46,126 bases of DNA from ZC4RG35 sp036375695 (GCA_036375695.1 DASVBU010000044.1:1-46126), one strand, 5' to 3'; positions 8,614-17,339 are shown, counted from the stretch's first letter. Numbers and translations: made by a program. The notes: generated by a model not told the origin, from the letters alone.

Positions 8614-8982
8614 CTAGTCGTCGACGATGACGAATCCCCGCTTCAGGGCGATCTCGCGGCCGAGTCCCTTGGGGACGACCATCCGCCAGGCGTGAAAGAC
8701 GATCTCGGCGAGCTCATCCAGGTCGATGGCGTCGAGGCGGACCCGCGCCCAGTGGTATCGCATGTCGACCGGCAAGGGCATGAGGAACTTGTCGGGCTCG
8801 GCCTCGACCAGCGCCTCGCGCTCGTCCTTGGGGAACCCGAAGCCCATGATGCCGTCGCCCTCCTCCACCGAGAGGAAGACCAGGCTCCCGACGCGGAACT
8901 TGACGCGCCCCCGAACGTGGGCCTCATAGGCCCTGGGGAGGGAGAGGGCCTCACGCCGGATGTCCTCGAGCGTCACGCCCAT
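8614..8982 (-). CDS. MmcQ/YjbR family protein
   Basis: The 122-residue length and the pattern 'ALSLPRAYEAHVRGRVKFRVGSLVFLSVE' (about residues 12-40) identify the MmcQ/YjbR family. The C-terminal 'LAEIVFHAWRMVVPKGLGRE' supports it, giving a CyaY-like fold often described as DNA-binding, although function is unproven. The ATG at 8982 has TAGGCT (minus, 8991-8996) eight bases upstream and no Shine-Dalgarno, so it is probably nearly leaderless. It is followed downstream by the convergent membrane protein gene. Confidence 0.87.
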   Translation of the reverse strand: MGVTLEDIRREALSLPRAYEAHVRGRVKFRVGSLVFLSVEEGDGIMGFGFPKDEREALVEAEPDKFLMPLPVDMRYHWARVRLDAIDLDELAEIVFHAWRMVVPKGLGREIALKRGFVIVDD

Positions 8983-8990
8983 GACATCCG

Positions 8991-8996
8991 AGCCTA
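8991..8996 (-). promoter_or_regulatory. -10-like TAGGCT
   Basis: TAGGCT on the minus strand is eight bases before the YjbR-like start at 8982, consistent with a zero- to two-base leader. Confidence 0.45.
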
Positions 8997-9004
8997 CGCA
9001 GGAA

Positions 9005-10918
9005 TCAGCTCGCGACCGGCACGGGATCCGGTCGTGGCAGCGGGAAGCGGTGATAGTCGGCGAGCGGGCCCCGGACGGCGACCACCCGGGCTGCGTTGAG
9101 GATCGCCAGCAGGTCGATGACCTCCTGGGCCACTGCGCCGTATATGGGCGGCAACTCGCCCATCACCGCCAGGACCATTCCCACCATCGACAGGGCGATG
9201 CCTCCCACCGCGCTCTGCAGGGCGATCCGTCTCATTCGCTCCCCGATGTGGATCAGTTCGTCGACCCGCTCCATCGACGAGTCGAGGATCACGATGGCGG
9301 CGGCCTCGGAGGTGATGTCGCTCTCCTGGCCGAAGGCGACGCCGACGTCGGCCGCGGCCATCGCCGGAGCGTCGTTGATCCCGTCTCCGAGAAAAAGGGT
9401 GATCCCTCTTCCGTTTTCGGCGCGCACGATGGCGAGCTTCTCCTCGGGAGAGACCTCGGCGTGAACCTCGGCGATGCCGACGCGGCGTGCCAGGTACTCG
9501 ACCTCGGTGGCGCGGTCGCCGGAGATGAGCATGGTCTTGGTGACGCCATGCCGGGGACCGAGATGGCTGACGAACTCGGCCGCCCCGACTCTCGGCTCGT
9601 CGCGGAACTGGATGGTGGCGGCGTAGTGGCCGTCGATGAGCACAACGGCCTCCATGCCGGCGACCTGCCCGGGGATCGCTCCGGACTCGGCGCCGAGCAG
9701 GGCGGAGGCGTTTCGTCGGCTGGTTATCCGGATCTCGCGACCGTCGACGACGCCGGTGAGACCCTCACCGGAGCGCTCAGACAGGCGTTCCACCCTTCCG
9801 TCGAACTCCTCGCCGAGCTCCTCTTCGGCAGCCTGGACCACCGCCGTCGCCAGCGGATGACGGGAGTAGCGCTCCAGGGCGCCGGCGGTCCGGAGCACTT
9901 CGGAGCGATCGAACCCGGGGGCAACGTCGACGTTGGTCACGGCCGGGCGCCCGTATGTGAGCGTCCCGGTCTTGTCGAGGAGGATCGTCGTGGCTTTGGC
10001 GATCTGCTCCAGGGCGCCCGGGTCCTTGACGATGATCGCCGACCGGGCGGCGAGCGAGATGGCGCCCACGATCGCCACCGGCACTCCGATGAGGAGCGGG
10101 CAGGGCGTGGCGATCACCATCACCGAGAGGAACCGCTCCGGATCGGAGGACACCGCCCACCCGAGAATGCCCATGCCGAGGGCGAGCACCGTGTACCAGG
10201 CACCGAGGCGGTCGGCGAGACGGCGCATTCTCGGCCGGTTGGCTTCAGCCTCGGCGAGCACCCCCACGATCTGCGCGTACCGGGAGTCGGCCGCGGTCTT
10301 GGTGGCGCTGATGACCAGGGCGTCCTCCCCGTTGATCGCCCCGGAGAGCACGGCCGAGCCCACCGACTTGGTGATCACGTACGGCTCGCCGGTCAGGTAC
10401 GACTCGTCCATCGCGCCGTGGCCGGACAGGACCTCTCCGTCGACCGGACAGACCTCGTGAGGGAGGACGAGCAGGCGGTCGCCAGGCCTGATCTCGGCGA
10501 CGGGGACATCTTCGGTCCGGCCTTCGTCGCCGACGAGACGATGCGCCAGGGTTGGCGCACGCTTTGCCAGGGCTTCCAGGACCCGGGCGGCTCGCGCGGT
10601 GGCCGCCTCCTCGAGGGCCTCACCGCCCGAGAGCATCAACACGATGATCGCCGCCACCAGCCACTCGTCGAGGAGGACCGCCGTGACGATGGCGAGGGCG
10701 GCGAGCAGGTCGGCCCCGGGGGTCCGGGCGATCAGGTCTCGCGCAATCGACCACACGAGAGGCAGACCGCCGGCGACGACGATGACGTAGAGAGGAATGA
10801 GCCGGATCGCCTCCGACACACCTGCCCAGCCGAGGAGGAAATATGCGGCGATGGCGGCGAGCGAAGCCACCGCGATCATGCCCTGGCGGGACTGGATGAA
10901 GAGACGGAAACGGCTCAC
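9005..10918 (-). CDS. P1B-type heavy-metal-transporting ATPase lacking an N-terminal metal-binding domain
   Basis: A 637-residue P-type ATPase. It has membrane segments from about residue 13, the TGEP actuator loop at 176-179, a TPCP metal-site motif in membrane helix (271-274), the phosphorylated Asp in DKTGT (315-319), and GDGINDAP near residue 505. The usual N-terminal HMA domain is absent. The usual CPC is replaced by TPCP, which points away from the classic copper and zinc subgroups, so the cargo is uncertain. The start is GTG at 10918 close to a GGGGAG site. No regulator or metallochaperone is adjacent. Confidence 0.9.
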   Translation of the reverse strand: MSRFRLFIQSRQGMIAVASLAAIAAYFLLGWAGVSEAIRLIPLYVIVVAGGLPLVWSIARDLIARTPGADLLAALAIVTAVLLDEWLVAAIIVLMLSGGEALEEAATARAARVLEALAKRAPTLAHRLVGDEGRTEDVPVAEIRPGDRLLVLPHEVCPVDGEVLSGHGAMDESYLTGEPYVITKSVGSAVLSGAINGEDALVISATKTAADSRYAQIVGVLAEAEANRPRMRRLADRLGAWYTVLALGMGILGWAVSSDPERFLSVMVIATPCPLLIGVPVAIVGAISLAARSAIIVKDPGALEQIAKATTILLDKTGTLTYGRPAVTNVDVAPGFDRSEVLRTAGALERYSRHPLATAVVQAAEEELGEEFDGRVERLSERSGEGLTGVVDGREIRITSRRNASALLGAESGAIPGQVAGMEAVVLIDGHYAATIQFRDEPRVGAAEFVSHLGPRHGVTKTMLISGDRATEVEYLARRVGIAEVHAEVSPEEKLAIVRAENGRGITLFLGDGINDAPAMAAADVGVAFGQESDITSEAAAIVILDSSMERVDELIHIGERMRRIALQSAVGGIALSMVGMVLAVMGELPPIYGAVAQEVIDLLAILNAARVVAVRGPLADYHRFPLPRPDPVPVAS

Positions 10919-10966
10919 GCTCCCCGGAACCGTAGACCCCTCAGGGAGTTGTCCGGGAATGGCGAG

Positions 10967-10994
10967 GGGGGTGGCGTCACGGCGCCACCCCCCC
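10967..10994 (-). terminator. 11-bp GC hairpin after the His-rich lipoprotein gene
   Basis: GGGGGGTGGCG (10967-10977) pairs with 10984-10994 around a six-base loop, between the lipoprotein stop at 11021 and the ATPase start. There is no T tract. Confidence 0.55.
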
Positions 10995-11020
10995 TTCTCG
11001 GCTCCCTCGCAGGCGGGAAG

Positions 11021-11659
11021 TCAGTCCTCCCCGAAGACCTTCGCCTCCTCGGGGCACAACCGGACCTTGGGGTTGAAGTCCTGGAACATGCCCGCAGGGT
11101 TGTCCTTCCACAGCCAGGCGTGCAAGACCCAGAGGGGCAGCACGGGGTGCTGGTGGAAATCGAGTCCGAAGAGGCTCGGCGGCTGATCGGCCGTCCAGGC
11201 CTCCACCGGGACGATGTACTCGTGCGCGACCAGCCCGACGATCTCGCCGTCGGCATCCAACTCGTAGACCAGCGCCTCGGGCCGGGTGATGTCGACCTGG
11301 TCGTCCATCAGGGTCTCGTTCAGGTAGTGGAGCCCCATTCCGCCCGCCTCGGCGCTCTCGAAGCAGCCGAGGGCATCCATGGTCGAGCCGTAGCCCGCCG
11401 CCTCTGCAGCCGAGACGTCCTGGAAGGCGGCGCCGGCCAGGGTGGCCGCGACGATGTCCGCCTGTTCCGCCTCGCCGGCGCCCGAATGGGCCATGGGTGC
11501 GGCAGTCGTCGTCGGCGCCGCCATGGTGGTCGTGGGCGCCCCCTCACTCGTGGTGGTGTCTCCCGCGGTCGTGGTGGTCTCCTCGGTGGCGGACGCGCAC
11601 CCCGCCGCCACGAGCGCGAGCACGACCAGCAGGGCGATCCTCGCTCTCATCGTGCTCAC
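11021..11659 (-). CDS. His-rich lipoprotein of unknown function
   Basis: A 212-residue lipoprotein: signal peptide with the lipobox LVAAGC (Cys about residue 21), a Thr/Ala linker to about residue 58, then a conserved-looking domain. That domain carries 'GCFESAEAGGMGLHYLN', 'GLVAHEYIVPVEAW', 'LDFHQHPVLPLWVLHAWLW' and a final Cys. The several His residues could bind metal, but no function is known to me. GTG at 11659 overlaps the upstream DUF4242 stop (GTGA). An in-frame ATG at 11650 also has a GGAGA site, so the exact start is open. A paired role with the DUF4242 protein is an inference. Confidence 0.78.
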   Translation of the reverse strand: MSTMRARIALLVVLALVAAGCASATEETTTTAGDTTTSEGAPTTTMAAPTTTAAPMAHSGAGEAEQADIVAATLAGAAFQDVSAAEAAGYGSTMDALGCFESAEAGGMGLHYLNETLMDDQVDITRPEALVYELDADGEIVGLVAHEYIVPVEAWTADQPPSLFGLDFHQHPVLPLWVLHAWLWKDNPAGMFQDFNPKVRLCPEEAKVFGED

Positions 11660-11934
11660 TTCTCCACGTAGAAGTAGGGGTCGAGAACCGAGATCTCGGA
11701 GATCCGGTCGACCGGGAGACCGTTGAGCTCCGCGGCGCGTCGCACGGCTTCGGGGGAGGGCCCGTCGTAGACGCAGAACGTCTTGGAGTGGTCGTCGGTC
11801 ACGAACGTCTGGACCCAGAACACCTGCTCCACCGTGTTGTTCTCGACGACACCGAGCATCGCCTTGCGCCCTTCCGTCGTCGTCGGGATCTCCAGACCTC
11901 CCGGGAAGGTGCGCTCGACCATGTATCGGGGCAT
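11656..11934 (-). CDS. DUF4242 / SCO4226-like small protein
   Basis: The 92-residue protein MPRYMVERTFPGG matches the DUF4242 family (ferredoxin-like fold, about 85-95 residues). A mid 'VFWVQTFVTDDHSKTFCVYDGPSPEAVRRAAE' segment holds the conserved W, F/Y, and Cys. One characterised relative, SCO4226, binds nickel, but this does not prove the same here. A perfect AAGGAGG precedes the ATG. Its stop overlaps the start of the His-rich lipoprotein, so the two are coupled. Confidence 0.85.
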   Translation of the reverse strand: MPRYMVERTFPGGLEIPTTTEGRKAMLGVVENNTVEQVFWVQTFVTDDHSKTFCVYDGPSPEAVRRAAELNGLPVDRISEISVLDPYFYVEK

Positions 11935-12022
11935 GGGTTCCTCCTTGGTTCCTCGGACCGGGCTTTCCGGCCCTGACCGGGAACGTATGGAGCGGGCCTC
12001 GGGCCGTCGTCGGGGTGCGCCC

Positions 12023-14614
12023 CTATCCGGGGGCGGTCACACCCCTATTTCCCACGCCTATGCGGGCCGCCGCCCGCGCCGCTTCGACGCGGGTGGCCAC
12101 CCCGAGCTTGGTGTAGATCGCGGAGACGTGATGTTCCACGGTCTTCTTGGAGATGTAGAGCATCGATGCGATCTCGTCGTTTCCGAGACCCTCGGCGATG
12201 AGACGCAACACTTCCAGCTGGCGGTCGGTGAGCCCGGCGGGGTTGGCCAGGGTGCGGTCGCTCGGCCGTGGTGGCAGGTGGTCGACGCCCTGCGAGCGGA
12301 GTTCGTTTCGGATCCGGTCGCCGAGGGGGCGGGCGCCGAGTCGATCGAGGATGTCGAGGGCCTCGAGCTTGGCCTCGGGGGGTCCGTCGGCCAGGGCCGT
12401 GGCGACCTCGTAGGGGCACCCGATCTCGCGCCATGCCGCCGCGGAACCCTCCCAGTCGCCGCTCATCTGGAGGGCGAAGGGCTCGGCGGCGCCGTCGGGC
12501 GGCTCCTGGATACGGCCCAGGCGCCACATCCAGAAGCCGACCTCGCCGCGCGCCCATTGACTGTCGGTGTCCAGAGCCCGTCTGTAGGTGAACTCAAGGT
12601 CGCCGATCGCAGCTTCGGGCCGATCGGCGAGCCAGTGGTGCTCGGCAAGGCCGCAGACCGCGTTCCAACCGTGCTGGACTTCGTGACTCTTGCTCAGCGC
12701 CGTCATCTCCTCGAGGAGGTCGACCGCGCCGGGGTCCCCGCGGCGGACCCGGACCCGACCCAGTGCGCTCATCGCCGTGATGTAGGCGATGCCTTCCCGC
12801 TGCAGTGTGGTCCGCTCCACGAGCTCGGCGTATCTGACTGCGTCGTCCCAACGACCCTGCTCGAAGGCGATGCGAGCCAGCCAGGATCGGTTGTACGCCA
12901 CGGTGTAGTCCTCGTCGATGGCGAGAGCGACGTCGATTCCGCGTTGCAGCGCCTCGATGGCGACCTCGTACCGTCTCGCTTCACCACCACCCGACCCCAG
13001 CATTCCCAGGCCGGCGCTCACGAATCCGCGATTGTCCATGCGGTCCGCCTCGGCCACGGCCCGTCGGAGCAACTCGACACCACGGTCGGCGTCCCCTACC
13101 ACGATGTGGGTCGTCCCCTCCATCATCAGGGACACCCAGGCAATGGTCCTGCTCCCCAGTTGCTCGCCGATCCGACGCGCCTTCTCCACGTATTCGAAGG
13201 CCGGAGCCGCATGACGGCTCAGCATGTGGTGATGGGCGACCCGATATAAGGTGTATCCGAGGGTCTCGGTCACCCCCAGCGACTCGAGAAGTTGGAGCGC
13301 CTCGTTCATCGCGGCCCAGCCCTCCTCGAACCTTCGCAGGTTCCAGAGGCTGGCCTGGAGCTGGCCCAGCGCGTTGGCGAGCTCCTCGACGAGCTCCAGA
13401 CGGCGAAAGCCGGCGATCGCCTGCCGGACCTCGACCTCCGAGTCCCCGGGACGATCGAGTGCCCGCAACTCCATCCCGAGTTTGAGATGGAGACGCGCCG
13501 TCCTCTCGGGTCCCAGCGCCTCGGGATACCGGAGGGCGGCCCGGTAGAACTTCACGGCCTCGTAGCGGGCTCCTTTGGCGGCAGCCTCGTCCCCCGCCGC
13601 CGGGGCGTGCTCGACGATGAGGTCGGACCTGCCGGCGCGGATGGCGTGATGGGCGATCCTGGCCAGGTCTCGCTCGGCGTCGTGTTCCAGGATCTCGAGC
13701 ATGCGGAGGTGAAGCCCCAGGCTTCTCGCAGGTGGCAGCGCATCCTCCACCGCGGCTCTGGCCAGCTCGTGCCGGAAACGCAGGGCGTGCCCATCGCCCA
13801 CCAGGACGCCGGCCGACAGGGCCGCGTCGACGTCATCGGGCGAGGCATCGGCGATCGCCAGGGCGTGAGCGATCTCCAGGGATCTGGGTGCCACGCTGAC
13901 CCCCTCGACCACGCGTCTCGATCTTTCGCCGAGCTGGGAGACGCGGGCGAGGACGGCCTCCTGCACCGTGGCGGGAAGCTCGCCGCCACTGGCCAGGACC
14001 TCGGTGACGAAGAAGGCGTTCCCATCGGTGAGCCGCATCAGCTCCTCCGGATCCACCGAGGTGTCCCGGGCGAGTTGGGCGACTGCATCGATGCTCAGGG
14101 CGGGGACGTGGAGGCGGTGGGTGGAGGAGAGAGGTGCGAGTTGACCCAGCACCTGTCGGGCGGGGTGTGTTCCCACCACTTCGTCGTCGCGATAGGTGCA
14201 GACGAGGACACCCTTCGAGTCGCCGATGCGGCGGCCCATGTAGCGGAGGAAGTCGAGCGTCGCCGCGTCCGCCCAGTGGATGTCCTCCACGACCATGACC
14301 ACCGGCCGGATCGTGTGGCGGACCCGCTCCAGGATGTCGGCGAACACGTCGATCGGGTCCCGTTCCAGGTCGAGGCCGGGCAATTGCTGCGAGAAGTCCC
14401 GGACCGGGCTCAAGGGTCGGGGCGTTGTCAGCGGGTCACAGGCGCCGAGGAGGACGAGGGGCGAGTCGTCGAGCGCATCGACGAAGGCCCGCACCAGCGA
14501 GGTCTTGCCCGCACCGGCCTCCCCGGCGACCAGGACGAGCGAGCCTCGACCGGAGGCGGCGTCGACCAGACGGTCGGCGAGGTAGCCGAGAAGCTCTTCT
14601 CGTTCGAGGAGCAC
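12023..14614 (-). CDS. LAL-type LuxR regulator (AAA ATPase, TPR-like, HTH)
   Basis: An 863-residue MalT/LAL-type regulator. The N-terminal AAA domain has Walker A GEAGAGKTSL (about residue 30) and Walker B VVMVVEDIHWAD (about 110). A long alpha-helical TPR-like middle follows, then a C-terminal LuxR HTH with 'LTDRQLEVLRLIAEGLGNDEIA' and 'ISKKTVEHHVSAIYTKLG'. It is expected to bind ATP and an unknown inducer and activate transcription. I chose GTG at 14614 since relatives start with (M)LLERE and TACCCT lies six bases before it. A GTG at 14668 overlapping the amidase stop is the alternative. The open frame extending to 15079 overlaps the amidase and is not used. Confidence 0.88.
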   Translation of the reverse strand: MLLEREELLGYLADRLVDAASGRGSLVLVAGEAGAGKTSLVRAFVDALDDSPLVLLGACDPLTTPRPLSPVRDFSQQLPGLDLERDPIDVFADILERVRHTIRPVVMVVEDIHWADAATLDFLRYMGRRIGDSKGVLVCTYRDDEVVGTHPARQVLGQLAPLSSTHRLHVPALSIDAVAQLARDTSVDPEELMRLTDGNAFFVTEVLASGGELPATVQEAVLARVSQLGERSRRVVEGVSVAPRSLEIAHALAIADASPDDVDAALSAGVLVGDGHALRFRHELARAAVEDALPPARSLGLHLRMLEILEHDAERDLARIAHHAIRAGRSDLIVEHAPAAGDEAAAKGARYEAVKFYRAALRYPEALGPERTARLHLKLGMELRALDRPGDSEVEVRQAIAGFRRLELVEELANALGQLQASLWNLRRFEEGWAAMNEALQLLESLGVTETLGYTLYRVAHHHMLSRHAAPAFEYVEKARRIGEQLGSRTIAWVSLMMEGTTHIVVGDADRGVELLRRAVAEADRMDNRGFVSAGLGMLGSGGGEARRYEVAIEALQRGIDVALAIDEDYTVAYNRSWLARIAFEQGRWDDAVRYAELVERTTLQREGIAYITAMSALGRVRVRRGDPGAVDLLEEMTALSKSHEVQHGWNAVCGLAEHHWLADRPEAAIGDLEFTYRRALDTDSQWARGEVGFWMWRLGRIQEPPDGAAEPFALQMSGDWEGSAAAWREIGCPYEVATALADGPPEAKLEALDILDRLGARPLGDRIRNELRSQGVDHLPPRPSDRTLANPAGLTDRQLEVLRLIAEGLGNDEIASMLYISKKTVEHHVSAIYTKLGVATRVEAARAAARIGVGNRGVTAPG

Positions 14615-14620
14615 GAGAGA

Positions 14621-14626
14621 AGGGTA
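14621..14626 (-). promoter_or_regulatory. -10-like TACCCT for the LAL regulator
   Basis: TACCCT on the minus strand lies six bases before the GTG at 14614, so a transcript could start exactly at the start codon. It lies in the 50-base gap after the amidase gene. Confidence 0.45.
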
Positions 14627-14664
14627 CGCAGACCGACTCGACCGCGACCCCGTCGAGGGGGGCG

Positions 14665-15522
14665 TCACGCGGACAGGAAATCGACGAGCGCGGTGACGAT
14701 CGACCTGGCCGCCTCCTCCTGGAAGGAGTCGCTGCGGAGCAGCGCCAGGTCGTCGGTGTTGCGCATGTTCCCGGCCTCGAGGAACACCGCGGGGACATCG
14801 GAGAGGTTGAGCCCTCCGAGGTCGCCCCGCTCCGAGAAGCCGTCCCTGGCGATGTAGTCGGCGATGGGCATGCCCGTGGCCAGAAACGCGGAACGGAGGG
14901 CGGTGGCGAGCCGGAGCGACTCGTCGTAGATATCGTCGGTGAGCCCGTCGAGGGGAGCCGGATGGATGACATGGAATCCACGGCCGTCGGCCGGCCCGCC
15001 GTCGGCGTGGATGGCGATGACGGCATCGGCGTTCGCCTCGTTGCCGATCCTGGCTCGCTGGTCGACGCATGGCCCCCAACCGTCGTTGTTGTGGCGCGTC
15101 AGCACGACGATGGCACCGGCGCTCTCCAGGAGGGGGACGGTCTTCTGCGCCAACTCCCAGGTGAAGGTGGCCTCGGCGTAGTCACCGCCCGCGGTCCCGG
15201 TGGTGTTGCACGCCTTGGTGCCGGTCCCGATGTCCACCTGTCGGTTGATCTCGTCGGGGTGTGCCCAGTTGCGCCCGTTGTGACCGGGGTCGATCACGAT
15301 GACCCGACCGGCCAGGGGCAGCGCCGGAGCAGTGGTGGTGGTGGGAACGACCGAGGTGATGGTCGATGTCGGTGGAGACGTGGTGGTCGACGCGGTCGTC
15401 GACGGCGTGGTGCTGGTGGGCGCTGCGACGGTGGAGCCGGGACTGCCGGTCGGGGTGGCACACGCCGCGAGAGCGAGGACGAAAGCCAGCACCGAGACAC
15501 CGATGAGCCCGTCCTCGAACAC
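14665..15522 (-). CDS. Lipoprotein N-acetylmuramoyl-L-alanine amidase (Amidase_3)
   Basis: 285 residues with a signal peptide, the lipobox LALAAC (Cys at about residue 21), a Thr/Ser-rich linker to about residue 70 and an Amidase_3 domain. The zinc ligands are visible: His in 'VIDPGHNGRN', Glu in 'YAEATFTWELA' and His in 'VIAIHADGG'. The catalytic Glu lies in 'PAVFLEAGNMRN'. It should cleave the amide bond between muramic acid and the stem peptide at the cell surface. The start is GTG at 15522 right behind TAGCCT (15529-15534, minus), hence leaderless. Confidence 0.92.
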   Translation of the reverse strand: MFEDGLIGVSVLAFVLALAACATPTGSPGSTVAAPTSTTPSTTASTTTSPPTSTITSVVPTTTTAPALPLAGRVIVIDPGHNGRNWAHPDEINRQVDIGTGTKACNTTGTAGGDYAEATFTWELAQKTVPLLESAGAIVVLTRHNNDGWGPCVDQRARIGNEANADAVIAIHADGGPADGRGFHVIHPAPLDGLTDDIYDESLRLATALRSAFLATGMPIADYIARDGFSERGDLGGLNLSDVPAVFLEAGNMRNTDDLALLRSDSFQEEAARSIVTALVDFLSA

Positions 15523-15528
15523 GTGCGA

Positions 15529-15534
15529 AGGCTA
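15529..15534 (-). promoter_or_regulatory. -10-like TAGCCT for the amidase gene
   Basis: TAGCCT on the minus strand is six bases before the GTG at 15522 and no Shine-Dalgarno is present. Confidence 0.5.
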
Positions 15535-15564
15535 CGGCGGAGGCGCGGCTACCCCCGACCCGGC

Positions 15565-16227
15565 TCAGATATCGGGTGGAGGCGGCAGGGTGGCGCAGGC
15601 GACGGCCCACTCCTCGGGAAGGGTCACCGGGGATGGTCTCGTCATCAGTGCTAGGTAGAGGTCGGAGGCGGAGCCTTCGACCGTGTGTGCCGGTGGGCCG
15701 TCGCCGTACGTCCAGGTCCGGTCGAGATCGGTGGCCCGCACCTGGAGCGTCGTTGGGTCGGTCATGAGGGGGAACCACATGTCCGAGAACTCGTCGAGGC
15801 CGGTCGACGCCACGAGGTCGGCGAGAGGACCGGTCTCCCCGATGGTGTGCTGGGCGTCCCAGCGATGGACGCCGGTCTCCACGAGCATCCTCCTGACCCA
15901 GTGGGCGACCGTGGAGCCGTCTCCGAACCCCCACACGGGGACGTCCGGGTCGGCATAGCGGAAGACCGAGATGAGCTGGGTCAACTTCTGGTCGGCCCAG
16001 TCGAGGGCGTCACGTCCCTCGGGGAGCGTGGGCCGGGTGACACGTTCGGTCGCCCGGGTGTCGACCACCTTGGTCGCCAAGGCGTGGACCGATCCCGTGT
16101 GGGCCGCCAGGTCGGCGAGCGTCCAGTTCGGGTACTGGGGAACCCGCCGCCCCGGATCCAGACGGGCAGCGGCTATCAGCCTTCTTCCTTCGGACTCGAT
16201 TGCAGCGAGCAGCACCGGATCGACCAT
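15565..16227 (-). CDS. Mycothiol-dependent maleylpyruvate isomerase-like (DinB-fold) protein
   Basis: A 220-residue protein with the MDMPI/DinB pattern. The N-terminal helix bears 'PQYPNWTLADLAAHTGSVHA' (W-T-x-x-D-L-x-x-H, metal-binding His at about residue 43). It is followed by 'VRRMLVETGVHRWDAQ' (about 132-147), the second pair of ligand residues. It then has the C-terminal domain seen in this actinobacterial family. Members act with mycothiol on reactive metabolites; the substrate is unknown. No clear ribosome site was seen. Confidence 0.85.
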   Translation of the reverse strand: MVDPVLLAAIESEGRRLIAAARLDPGRRVPQYPNWTLADLAAHTGSVHALATKVVDTRATERVTRPTLPEGRDALDWADQKLTQLISVFRYADPDVPVWGFGDGSTVAHWVRRMLVETGVHRWDAQHTIGETGPLADLVASTGLDEFSDMWFPLMTDPTTLQVRATDLDRTWTYGDGPPAHTVEGSASDLYLALMTRPSPVTLPEEWAVACATLPPPPDI

Positions 16228-16277
16228 GAGTGCCCCGGATGATTACCGAGTCGAGTGGCCGGCGCCACTCGGCCAAG

Positions 16278-16718
16278 TCACCTCTTCTCGATGAACGAGA
16301 GTTGGCCGTCGGATTCGAGGACCGCGAACTCGACCTTGCCGAGATCCGCGATTCCCTGCATGCGCGCCGCTTCCTTGAGATCGTCGACGGTCAACCGTTC
16401 GCGCCGCAGCCTGTCGGCGAGCGGCTGACCGTCGCGGAGGATGATCACCGGTTCTCCGGCCAAGAGCCGTGTGGTCGCGGGGAAACGGCGATTCAGGTAG
16501 TTGCCCACGAGGGTCCACCCCACGAACACCGCCACGCCCAGGACGGCGCCCGTGATCGACATGTCCTCCTGGTTGATCCCCTGTTGCACGATGTCGCCGA
16601 TCACCACCACCAGGATCAGGTCGAGCGGAGTGAGCTCCGCCAGCGACCTCTTCCCGGTGCCACGCACCATCAGCCACAGGAACCAGAACACGACGGTTGC
16701 CCTGATCACTATGTCCAT
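16278..16718 (-). CDS. DUF421 / YetF-like membrane protein
   Basis: The 146-residue protein has two or three membrane helices ('ATVVFWFLWLMVRGTGKRSLAEL', then 'ITGAVLGVAVFVGWTLVG'). A short DUF421 cytoplasmic domain follows with 'LLAGEPVIILRDGQPLADRLRRERLTVDDLKEAARMQG'. This is the compact form; longer relatives reach about 220 residues. Function is unknown. AGGAGGGCCGC precedes the ATG, ten bases after the upstream gene's stop, so they form a two-gene operon. Confidence 0.88.
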   Translation of the reverse strand: MDIVIRATVVFWFLWLMVRGTGKRSLAELTPLDLILVVVIGDIVQQGINQEDMSITGAVLGVAVFVGWTLVGNYLNRRFPATTRLLAGEPVIILRDGQPLADRLRRERLTVDDLKEAARMQGIADLGKVEFAVLESDGQLSFIEKR

Positions 16719-16728
16719 GCGGCCCTCC

Positions 16729-17262
16729 TCATGGCATCACCCAGGTGCGGAAGTCGACGGAGACGACCTCTTCGCCACCGGCTTCCACGGCAACGGTGCC
16801 TTTCGCACCGGTCTGGACGGAAGGCTGGAGGCGGGCATCGAAGCTGACGGTGAGGCTGGAGCTTCCCTCGGGCACATCGAAGGTCCACCAGGTCCAACGG
16901 TCGTCCTGGAAGGACGAGGCCGGATCGGGGTCGATGCCGTTCTCGTCGAAGATTCCCAGATAGGCGCGGTCGATCCGAAGGGTCACCGACCCTGGTAGCG
17001 AAGAGCCGTCATCCCTCGTGGTGGTGACCGCGAACGGGGTGGCGATGCCGGGGCGCGTGACCGCGGCGTGGAGGACTTCGATCGTGTAGCCGTTCGACGA
17101 TCCGGTGGCGGTCGATGTCTTGAGACCGAGGAAGCCCAGTATCCCGGCTATCACGAGCGCCGCGATCAGCGTCTGGGAGACGATCCGGAGCCATCGGTCG
17201 GCGTCGTCGCTCCCGCTCTCGTCGTGTGGCCGAGTCGACAACACCGCGCCATCCGGGCTCAT
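16729..17262 (-). CDS. Hypothetical membrane-anchored beta-rich protein
   Basis: A 177-residue protein with one N-terminal membrane segment ('TLIAALVIAGILGFLGL', about residues 31-47). A likely extracytoplasmic beta-sandwich follows ('YTIEVLHAAVTRPGIATPFAV' to 'VVSVDFRTWVMP'). Not recognised as a named family. The ATG at 17262 lies six bases after TAGGTT (17269-17274, minus), which makes it leaderless. It is co-transcribed with the YetF-like gene; a shared membrane role is an inference. Confidence 0.7.
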   Translation of the reverse strand: MSPDGAVLSTRPHDESGSDDADRWLRIVSQTLIAALVIAGILGFLGLKTSTATGSSNGYTIEVLHAAVTRPGIATPFAVTTTRDDGSSLPGSVTLRIDRAYLGIFDENGIDPDPASSFQDDRWTWWTFDVPEGSSSLTVSFDARLQPSVQTGAKGTVAVEAGGEEVVSVDFRTWVMP

Positions 17263-17268
17263 TCGGAC

Positions 17269-17274
17269 AACCTA
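17269..17274 (-). promoter_or_regulatory. -10-like TAGGTT for the membrane-protein/YetF operon
   Basis: TAGGTT on the minus strand is six bases before the ATG at 17262. Confidence 0.5.
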
Positions 17275-17339
17275 CCCGGAGGGGGTTTCGCCCAAGCGGA
17301 ATGGGCAGACCCGGAGCCCCGGCGAAGGGAGGTGTGTAA

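Noticed and set aside
8960..11671. 903-residue frame opposite the P1B ATPase
   Set aside because: It is a complement shadow rich in Arg, Asp and His with no family pattern.
14615..15079. N-terminal extension of the LAL regulator
   Set aside because: It would overlap the amidase in another frame, and the family starts with LLERE at the GTG 14614.
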